Positions 1 to 5,209 of a stretch of DNA of 5,209 nucleotides are shown one piece after another. The stretch's first letter is position 1. Every line of letters starts with the position of its first letter. Source of the stretch: Bacteroidota bacterium (GTDB taxonomy: Bacteria > Bacteroidota > Bacteroidia > Chitinophagales > Chitinophagaceae). Under the pieces are notes generated by a model. The model saw only the letters and a list, made by a program, of their open reading frames with translations. It did no database searches and was not told where the DNA came from. The stretch covers positions 1-5,209 of the forward strand of contig CANGUS010000151.1 of assembly GCA_947457085.1 (NCBI GenBank), written 5' to 3'. Position numbers and translations under genes: made by a program.

Positions 1-6
1 GAAATT

Positions 7-2580
7 TTATTTATCTTCTTTAGGTCCAGCTGCTTTCCCTTTTTTGGGTGTTGTTTTCAACGTAAATTGAATCAATGAAGTTTCCTCATTTAAATCTGCG
101 ATCAAGGTATCCCCTTCTTTGATGTGTGCAGATAAAATTTCTTCAGCCAATGGATCTTCTAAATATTTTTGAATTGCACGATGCAATGGTCGGGCACCAA
201 ATTGTTGGTCATATCCTTTTTCTCCAATAAACGTTTTGGCTTTTTGTGTCAATTCTAATTTAAATCCTAAAGCATTTAAACGTTTCATTACATTAGCCAT
301 TACTAAGTCTATAATTTCATGAATATGTTCTTGCGTTAATGAGTTAAACACCACCACATCATCAATTCTATTTAAAAACTCTGGAGCGAAAGCTCTTTTC
401 AAGGCTTTTTCAATAACTGCTTTATTGCTTTCTTCGGAGCTAGCGACTTTGGTACTGGTTGCAAATCCTACTCCGTCTCCAAATTCTTTTAACTGACGAA
501 CGCCAATGTTGGAAGTCATAATGATGATAGAATTTTTAAAATCTACTTTTCTACCCATCCCATCGGTTAGCTGTCCATCGTCCAATACTTGTAGTAAAAT
601 ATTGAAGATATCTGGATGTGCTTTTTCGATTTCATCTAATAAAATAATGCTGTATGGTTTTCGTCTCACTTTCTCAGTTAATTGACCACCTTCTTCATAA
701 CCCACATATCCTGGAGGCGCTCCAATTAATCTGCTCACCGAAAACTTCTCCATATATTCACTCATGTCAATTCGAATCAATGCCTCTTCTGAGTCGAACA
801 TATTTTTAGCCAATGTGCGAGCCAATTCGGTTTTACCTACTCCCGTAGGACCTAAGAAAATAAATGAACCAATTGGTTTTTTAGGATCTTTAAGCCCTAC
901 TCTATTTCGTTGAATCGCTTTTACTACTTTTTTAATTGCATCTTCTTGCCCAATCACTGCCCCTTGTAAATCAACGCCCATATTGCGCAATTTTTCACTC
1001 TCAGCCGCCACCATTCTATTTACTGGTATGCCTGTCATCATGTGAATGACTTCTGCTATTTCTTCTTCGGTAATTGGATAACGATTACTTTTTACCTCAT
1101 TTTCCCAATTGGATTTTGCAGCCTCTAATTCTTCTTGTAAACGTTTTTCAGTATCTCTTAAAGCGGCAGCTTTTTCAAATTGTTGGCTTTTTACCACTTG
1201 GTTTTTTTCAACCTTGATGTCTTCAATTTTTTGTTCTAACTCCAATACATTTTTAGGCACATCAATATTTTTCAAATGAACCCTTGCCCCTACTTCATCC
1301 ATTACATCAATGGCTTTGTCTGGCAATAATCGATCGGTAATATATCGATTACTTAACTTAACGCAAGCTTCAATCGCTTCTTGATTATAGCTCACATTAT
1401 GATATTCTTCGTATTTAGGTTTTAAATTATTTAAAATAATAATGGTATCGTCTATGCTAGGTGGCTCTACCAATACTTTTTGGAATCGTCTATCCAAAGC
1501 ACCATCTTTTTCAATTTGGGTACGATATTCATCTAAGGTAGTCGCTCCAATGCATTGCAATTCACCTCGTGCCAAAGCGGGTTTAAATATATTGGATGCA
1601 TCCAATGAACCACTGGCTCCTCCAGCACCAACAATGGTATGTATTTCATCAATAAACAAAATAACATCCCTGTTTTTTTCCAACTCATTCATGATGGCTT
1701 TCATGCGCTCTTCAAACTGACCACGATATTTGGTGCCAGCTACTAAAGCTGCTAAGTCTAAACTCACCACTCTTTTATCAAACAAAACACGAGAAACTTT
1801 TCGTTGTTGTATACGCAAAGCCAAGCCTTCAATAATGGCTGTTTTACCAACACCTGGCTCTCCAATTAAAATAGGATTATTTTTTTTGCGACGAGATAAA
1901 ATCTGAGATACACGTTCTATTTCTTTTTCGCGACCAACAATAGGATCTAATTGTCCCATTTCTGCCAATCGAGTAATATCTCTACCGAAATTATCTAATA
2001 CGGGGGTTTTAGATTTCGAATTGCTGGTAGAGGTAGTTTTTTTAGAAGTAAAACTTGCTTTGTCATCCTCTTCTTCATATCCACCCGCACCTTCGTCTTT
2101 TAATTCATTGTGTATTTCATGATCAATGCCAGCAACCAACTCTAATTCATTTTTAAATAAATCATAATCTACTTTGAACTGACTCAATATTTGGCAGGCT
2201 ACATTGTCTTTATTTCTTAATATTGAAAGTACTAAATGTTCGCTCTCTGCCAATGCACTCTTTAATGATTTAGCTTCTAATACGGTAATTCGAATTACTT
2301 TTTCTGCTTGTTTGGTCAACGGAAGACTGTTGATATTGACAGGAGATTTTGCACTTCCTCCTTTATTTTTTATCACTTTTTCTAATTCTTCACGAAGGTT
2401 AAATAAATCAACATGCAAATTTTGCAATATTCGAATCCCCAATCCTTGACCATCTCGTATCATCCCTAACATTAAATGCTCTGTTCCTATAAAATCATTT
2501 CCCAATCGCAAAGCTTCTTCACGACTAAATGAAATTATTTCTTTTACCTTTGATGAAAAATGTCCGTCCATTGAATTCAT
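7..2580 (-). CDS. clpC: ClpC-type AAA+ ATPase, unfoldase subunit of the Clp protease
   Basis: This 857-residue protein is a full-length class I Clp/Hsp100 ATPase that should unfold cytoplasmic proteins and feed them to ClpP. Two Clp-N repeats occupy about residues 6-150, followed by an acidic then Ser/Thr/Lys-rich linker (about 160-193). The first AAA+ module has Walker A GEPGVGKT (240-247), pore-loop KYRG (284-287), Walker B ending IDE (310-312) and an arginine-finger pair (364-365). A UVR-like middle segment (about 451-486) marks ClpC rather than ClpA, and it is too short for the long ClpB coiled coil. The second module has GPTGVGKT (577-584), pore-loop GYVG (624-627), Walker B ending LDE (648-650), FLNR (735-738) and sensor-2 GARPL (795-799). 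A VGF tripeptide at 704-706 is the expected ClpP-docking loop, so it should work with ClpP. The annotated start is Met1, but Met4 (start at 2571) gives the MDxxFS-like N-terminus common in relatives and may be the true start. No CtsR or CIRCE operator is visible upstream. Confidence 0.97.
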   Translation of the reverse strand: MNSMDGHFSSKVKEIISFSREEALRLGNDFIGTEHLMLGMIRDGQGLGIRILQNLHVDLFNLREELEKVIKNKGGSAKSPVNINSLPLTKQAEKVIRITVLEAKSLKSALAESEHLVLSILRNKDNVACQILSQFKVDYDLFKNELELVAGIDHEIHNELKDEGAGGYEEEDDKASFTSKKTTSTSNSKSKTPVLDNFGRDITRLAEMGQLDPIVGREKEIERVSQILSRRKKNNPILIGEPGVGKTAIIEGLALRIQQRKVSRVLFDKRVVSLDLAALVAGTKYRGQFEERMKAIMNELEKNRDVILFIDEIHTIVGAGGASGSLDASNIFKPALARGELQCIGATTLDEYRTQIEKDGALDRRFQKVLVEPPSIDDTIIILNNLKPKYEEYHNVSYNQEAIEACVKLSNRYITDRLLPDKAIDVMDEVGARVHLKNIDVPKNVLELEQKIEDIKVEKNQVVKSQQFEKAAALRDTEKRLQEELEAAKSNWENEVKSNRYPITEEEIAEVIHMMTGIPVNRMVAAESEKLRNMGVDLQGAVIGQEDAIKKVVKAIQRNRVGLKDPKKPIGSFIFLGPTGVGKTELARTLAKNMFDSEEALIRIDMSEYMEKFSVSRLIGAPPGYVGYEEGGQLTEKVRRKPYSIILLDEIEKAHPDIFNILLQVLDDGQLTDGMGRKVDFKNSIIIMTSNIGVRQLKEFGDGVGFATSTKVASSEESNKAVIEKALKRAFAPEFLNRIDDVVVFNSLTQEHIHEIIDLVMANVMKRLNALGFKLELTQKAKTFIGEKGYDQQFGARPLHRAIQKYLEDPLAEEILSAHIKEGDTLIADLNEETSLIQFTLKTTPKKGKAAGPKEDK

Positions 2581-2589
2581 TTATTTTAA

Positions 2590-2621
2590 CAAAAATACTT
2601 ATTATTTACTTACTTTAAAAA
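2590..2621 (-). promoter_or_regulatory. Putative Bacteroidota-type promoter of clpC
   Basis: On the minus strand, TATTTTTG at 2597-2590 matches the Bacteroidota -7 consensus TAnnTTTG exactly. A TTTTT run at 2621-2617 lies 19 bases upstream, where the -33 TTG element is expected, but it matches only partly. The -7 element ends 9 bases before the Met1 codon and 18 bases before the Met4 codon of clpC. The leader would therefore be only a few bases long, which fits initiation at Met4 better. The consensus is established knowledge; its use here is inferred. An AT-rich spacer can produce such a match by chance. Confidence 0.45.
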
Positions 2622-2634
2622 GAAAGATATAAAC

Positions 2635-3018
2635 ATGAAATACAATATTGATACCAAAGAAAATTTTGACATAATTATACCAATAAATGAACTATTTGAT
2701 CAAGATTTGGCAGAGAAAATACAGCAATTTCTGTCAGCTTCAATATTAAAAAATAGAAGTGCAATTATTGATTTTTCTTCTATCCAATCGATCGAAAACA
2801 ACCTCAATCAAACCATTATTGATTGGCATCATAAAATGTATGATTCCAATTTATCATTTGCCCTTTGTGAAATGAATGATGAGATAAAAAAATCAATGCA
2901 AGAAAATGAAGAATCAGACATATTAAACATAACACCCAAACAAATTGAAGCGATAGACATCGTTGCAATGGAAGGTTTAGAAAGAGAGTTATTGGGTGAC
3001 GAAGATTTTGATTTTTAA
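2635..3018 (+). CDS. Small STAS-domain protein (anti-sigma-factor antagonist-like), degenerate phosphosite
   Basis: This 127-residue protein resembles the stand-alone STAS proteins of Bacteroidota. The family signs are the N-terminal MKYNID strand, the central hydrophobic strand with IIDFSS (44-49), and a C-terminal helix with AIDIVAMEGLEREL (106-119), close to the family's AIDxVFMEELERxL ending. STAS proteins of this kind normally bind an anti-sigma or switch kinase and are controlled by phosphorylation of a serine in a DSSGLS-like motif. By my by-eye alignment that motif falls at 54-59 and reads ENNLNQ, so the acceptor serine and glycine are gone. It may therefore be a constitutive binding module or have drifted in function. 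The tail ends in an acidic GDEDFDF. A purine-rich AGAAAGA at 2621-2627 precedes the ATG by 7 bases but is not a strong ribosome binding site. The gene is divergent from clpC across 54 bp, and no partner kinase or sigma factor lies in the window. I saw no clear -7 element for it. Confidence 0.75.
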   Translation: MKYNIDTKENFDIIIPINELFDQDLAEKIQQFLSASILKNRSAIIDFSSIQSIENNLNQTIIDWHHKMYDSNLSFALCEMNDEIKKSMQENEESDILNITPKQIEAIDIVAMEGLERELLGDEDFDF

Positions 3019-3020
3019 TC

Positions 3021-3929
3021 TTACTTAGCATCAAAAATTACATTCCCCTTAGAGGGCATAAAAATTACTTTTGCATTGGTAGAGGTTGCAATTTCTTTAT
3101 ACGCTTTTATTTGCTCGTATTGAATTTGCTTATCTGTCAAACCTTCATTTAATATTTTTTGATAATCTGCTATCCCTCTAGCCTCTACGCGTTTACGCTC
3201 TGCTTCTTGTTGTTCTTTTTGTAATACAAACTGCATTTTTTGTGCTTCTTGTTCTGCATTTATTTTGCTTTCTATGGTTAATTTCACCGTTTGAGGCAAG
3301 GCTATATTTCGAATCAATAAATTTTCTAATATCAATCCTCTGTTATTGAATTCTTTATCAATGTCTTTAAAAATTCGTTGTTGAAATTCATCTCTTTTGG
3401 TGGAGTACAATTCAACAGCATCATAATAAACCGCATTGTCTCTGATTTTAGTTCGAGCCAATGGTCTAATAATTTTATCCTTAAAATCTATCCCTACTTT
3501 TTTCACTAACTGCGGTGCGTTGGTAGCATTGACTCTATACAATACCGATAAATCAATAGTTACCTCAAGCCCATCTTTGGTCAATACACGAATGGCATCG
3601 TCCCCCTGTTTGTCTCCTTCATTTTCCACACCACTCATGGTGTAGTTTTGGGTTCTTACATCTACTTCCGAAACAGAAACTAAGGGATTTACAAAATTCA
3701 AACCACTGCCCAAACTTTTTTCTTGAATTTTCCCGAAAAGCGATTGTACACCAATATAACCAGCATCAATTTGTTTTACACACGATGTCATGATGCCTAA
3801 ACCCATCACTAAGAATGAAAACAAACGCATGCCATTTTTTATTTTCTCTGGATTTTGATAACGATTCAATGCTTGAGAAACAGTGCTTGCTGCTAAGAAA
3901 ATAAGGATACCTAAAATTAATAAAAACAT
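3021..3929 (-). CDS. Membrane-anchored SPFH/Band 7 (prohibitin-family) protein
   Basis: This 302-residue protein has the layout of a prohibitin/HflC-like SPFH protein. Two hydrophobic segments (about 1-17 and 35-49) flank a basic loop (about 23-35). The SPFH domain follows from about residue 54, with AGYIGVQSLFGKIQ (56-69), a conserved-looking LTKDGLEVTIDLSVLYRV (116-133), and RPLARTKIRDN near 155-165. A long charged helix rich in E, K, Q and A (about 220-262) is the coiled-coil oligomerisation arm of the family. Such proteins form large membrane-bound rings or cages that organise membrane domains and can restrain FtsH-type proteases. No FtsH gene is in view, so the specific partner is unknown. 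The positive-inside rule places the basic loop in the cytoplasm and the SPFH domain in the periplasm, as for HflK/HflC. An internal Met34 would instead give a short lipoprotein-like signal ending MTSC (47-50). The gene lies 75 bp downstream of the namZ-like gene on the same strand and ends 2 bp from the convergent STAS gene. Confidence 0.88.
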   Translation of the reverse strand: MFLLILGILIFLAASTVSQALNRYQNPEKIKNGMRLFSFLVMGLGIMTSCVKQIDAGYIGVQSLFGKIQEKSLGSGLNFVNPLVSVSEVDVRTQNYTMSGVENEGDKQGDDAIRVLTKDGLEVTIDLSVLYRVNATNAPQLVKKVGIDFKDKIIRPLARTKIRDNAVYYDAVELYSTKRDEFQQRIFKDIDKEFNNRGLILENLLIRNIALPQTVKLTIESKINAEQEAQKMQFVLQKEQQEAERKRVEARGIADYQKILNEGLTDKQIQYEQIKAYKEIATSTNAKVIFMPSKGNVIFDAK

Positions 3930-3949
3930 AGTATTTAATTTATGAATTG

Positions 3950-3957
3950 TAAAGTTA
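3950..3957 (-). promoter_or_regulatory. Weak candidate -7 element before the SPFH gene
   Basis: The minus strand reads TAACTTTA at 3957-3950, which matches the Bacteroidota -7 consensus TAnnTTTG at all but the last position. It ends 20 bases before the ATG at 3929, a plausible leader length. Only a TTT at 3977-3975 is available as a -33 element, so the upstream half is poor. Transcription from the co-oriented namZ-like gene upstream is an equally good explanation for expression, because no terminator is evident in the 75-bp spacer (3930-4004). Confidence 0.3.
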
Positions 3958-4004
3958 GATGAATTTTATATGATAAATTTTTAAATTATTTCATTAAAAA
4001 AAGC

Positions 4005-5189
4005 TTATTCAAAATCTTCATACAACAAATATTTTTTTCTTGTCTTTTTAAATTGGATAATTCCTTTTTTCCACGAATTTCTTATTTCACTTGCTGGTGT
4101 TTTATTTATTATTTGTGCTTTTAGCGAAGCTGTGCCGGCTAATTTTTCAAAAAAATCATTAAAAAACTTTTCTTTTGTAGTAGACTGCGCCAAGGAATAT
4201 GCATTCATTAAAAAAGATAAATTCAATTCATTTTTAGTAATTTTCAACACATCCGTAGGTGACAAATTTAAATTTGCCCCATAACATACTTTACCCAAAT
4301 GAGGCGGATTTTTTGCACCTTCCACAGAGGCAGGCGTGAAAGAAAACCCATTGTCTTTAAATGTTGGATGTCCCCAAACTTCAAAAGGAGTATTCGTTCC
4401 CCTGCCCACACTCACATCGGTTCCCTCAAACAAGCACAAAGATGGATATAAAAAAACAGCAGCTGTGCTTTTTAAATTCGGAGAGGGTGGTATTGGTAAA
4501 TGATAAAATGTTTTGTGGGTGTAATTTTTGCAAGTAATGATTGTCAATTTACATTTTGCTTTTTTTGCCAACCAACCTTCACCATTCAACATGTTAGCAT
4601 ATTCTCCGACGGTCATTCCATGCACGATAGGAATGGGTTGCATACCTACAAAAGATTTAAATTTTGATTCTAAAATAGGGCCATCTACATAAAAGCCATT
4701 GGGATTGGGCCTGTCTAAAATAACCATAGGCACATTGGCCTCTGCGCATGCTTCCATCATGTACTGCATAGATGAAATGTAGGTATAAAATCGAGCACCC
4801 ACATCTTGAATGTCAAACACTACCACATCAATACCTTGCATACTTTCTTTACTTGGTTTTTTATTGGCTCCATACATGGATGTTATAGACAATCCAGTTA
4901 TAGCATCCACACCGCTTTTTACTTTTTCACCAGCATCTGCTTGTCCTCTAAAACCATGTTCTGGGGCAAATATTTTGACGATATTTATTTTTTGTTCTAA
5001 TAAAAAATCTACCAAATGCGCTTTCTTTATTACCGATGTTTGATTGACTAACAAAGCGACTTTTTTACCTTGTAATAATGGCAAATATTCAGCTGATTGC
5101 TCGGCACCCGTAATTATTTTATTAGAAAAATTTTGAGCCGATAAATGAACGGTAAATAATGTAAGAAGAAATAAGAATATATTTTTCAT
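4005..5189 (-). CDS. namZ: Secreted DUF1343 protein, NamZ-like exo-beta-N-acetylmuramidase
   Basis: This 394-residue protein is a full-length member of the DUF1343 family (glycoside hydrolase family GH171). Characterised NamZ members remove N-acetylmuramic acid from the non-reducing end of peptidoglycan fragments, a step in cell-wall recycling. A Sec signal peptide is clear: MKN, a hydrophobic core (4-14), then a likely cut after LSA at about residue 18, so it should act in the periplasm or outside the cell. Family motifs appear in order: LLVNQTS (46-52), PEHGFRG (76-82), FDIQDVGARFYTY (125-137), LDRPNPNG (158-165), HGMTVGE (190-196), PPSPNL (234-239), EGTDVSVGRGT (255-265) and GHP (273-275). 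Glu77 in PEHGFRG is a reasonable catalytic candidate, but I cannot confirm its equivalence to the characterised residue. Length and C-terminus (KKYLLY, 385-390) look normal. The start is set by the signal peptide. No Shine-Dalgarno is present. Substrate is inferred from family only; no recycling genes such as murQ, amgK or nagZ are in the window. Confidence 0.92.
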   Translation of the reverse strand: MKNIFLFLLTLFTVHLSAQNFSNKIITGAEQSAEYLPLLQGKKVALLVNQTSVIKKAHLVDFLLEQKINIVKIFAPEHGFRGQADAGEKVKSGVDAITGLSITSMYGANKKPSKESMQGIDVVVFDIQDVGARFYTYISSMQYMMEACAEANVPMVILDRPNPNGFYVDGPILESKFKSFVGMQPIPIVHGMTVGEYANMLNGEGWLAKKAKCKLTIITCKNYTHKTFYHLPIPPSPNLKSTAAVFLYPSLCLFEGTDVSVGRGTNTPFEVWGHPTFKDNGFSFTPASVEGAKNPPHLGKVCYGANLNLSPTDVLKITKNELNLSFLMNAYSLAQSTTKEKFFNDFFEKLAGTASLKAQIINKTPASEIRNSWKKGIIQFKKTRKKYLLYEDFE

Positions 5190-5193
5190 GTTA

Positions 5194-5201
5194 CAAAAAT
5201 A
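5194..5201 (-). promoter_or_regulatory. Putative -7 element immediately upstream of the namZ-like gene
   Basis: The minus strand reads TATTTTTG at 5201-5194, an exact match to TAnnTTTG and identical to the clpC element. Only four bases (TAAC) separate it from the ATG at 5189. If used, the transcript would start at or next to the start codon and be nearly leaderless. The expected -33 element would lie beyond the window end and cannot be checked. A chance match in AT-rich DNA, or a real promoter further upstream, remains possible. Confidence 0.35.
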
Positions 5202-5209
5202 ATGGAATA

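Noticed and set aside
160..186. Adjacent clpC and SPFH genes considered as part of a defence or secretion system (ClpV-like or anti-phage)
   Set aside because: The ATPase has the UVR middle domain and VGF ClpP loop of housekeeping ClpC rather than ClpV features, and no secretion, nuclease or toxin gene is present.
1442..1720. Open frame of 92 codons on the plus strand within clpC
   Set aside because: It lies antisense to the first AAA+ module of a strongly conserved protein, has no recognisable domain, and is explained by codon bias on the opposite strand.
2204..2449. Open frame of 81 codons on the plus strand within clpC
   Set aside because: It is antisense to the Clp-N repeats, has no recognisable motif and no promoter-like signal, so I treat it as a shadow of clpC.
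2816..3034. Open frame of 72 codons on the minus strand overlapping the STAS gene
   Set aside because: It is antisense to the conserved C-terminal half of the STAS protein and has low-complexity, leucine-rich content typical of a shadow frame.
3436..3645. Open frame of 69 codons on the plus strand within the SPFH gene
   Set aside because: It is antisense to the SPFH domain and resembles no family I know.
3973..4003. T-run after the namZ-like stop codon and nearby AT-rich inverted repeat, considered as a terminator
   Set aside because: The minus strand has seven T residues right after the stop, but no stable GC-containing stem precedes them. The AATTT/AAATT repeat further on has almost no loop and only A-T pairs.
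4806..5043. Two overlapping short plus-strand open frames within the namZ-like gene
   Set aside because: They lie antisense to the PEHGFRG and FDIQDVG region of the DUF1343 protein and overlap each other in different frames, as chance open frames do.

Overview
The window is an AT-rich stretch that looks like the chromosome of a Bacteroidota bacterium, probably in or near the Chitinophagales. Three things suggest this: all four proteins resemble Bacteroidota versions of their families; no gene has a convincing Shine-Dalgarno sequence; and the start regions carry TAnnTTTG-type -7 elements, the promoter signature of this phylum. The finer placement is an impression from the protein sequences, not a measurement. 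I see no tRNA, rRNA, CRISPR array, insertion sequence, integrase or phage gene.

Layout from left to right. Bases 7-2580 (minus) encode a complete ClpC, the AAA+ unfoldase of the Clp protease. A 54-bp divergent spacer follows, and bases 2635-3018 (plus) encode a small STAS-domain protein of the anti-sigma-factor-antagonist type whose usual phospho-acceptor motif is lost. It converges, with only 2 bp between stop codons, on a membrane-anchored SPFH/prohibitin-family protein (3021-3929, minus). A 75-bp spacer separates that from a secreted DUF1343 protein of the NamZ exo-N-acetylmuramidase family (4005-5189, minus). Only 20 bp remain beyond its start. Coding density is very high and no gene-free stretch exceeds 75 bp.

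The genes do not form an obvious pathway. ClpC (cytoplasmic protein quality control) and the SPFH protein (HflK/HflC/prohibitin-like membrane scaffold) both belong broadly to proteostasis. The NamZ-like enzyme acts on peptidoglycan fragments in the periplasm. The STAS protein would normally belong to a phosphorylation-dependent partner switch, but its active-site motif is degenerate. The namZ-like and SPFH genes are co-oriented and could share a transcript.

This appears to be ordinary core-genome sequence, and I found no convincing new system. The points most worth a second look are the degenerate STAS motif, the -7 elements that sit almost on the start codons of clpC and the namZ-like gene, and the unclear N-terminal topology of the SPFH protein.
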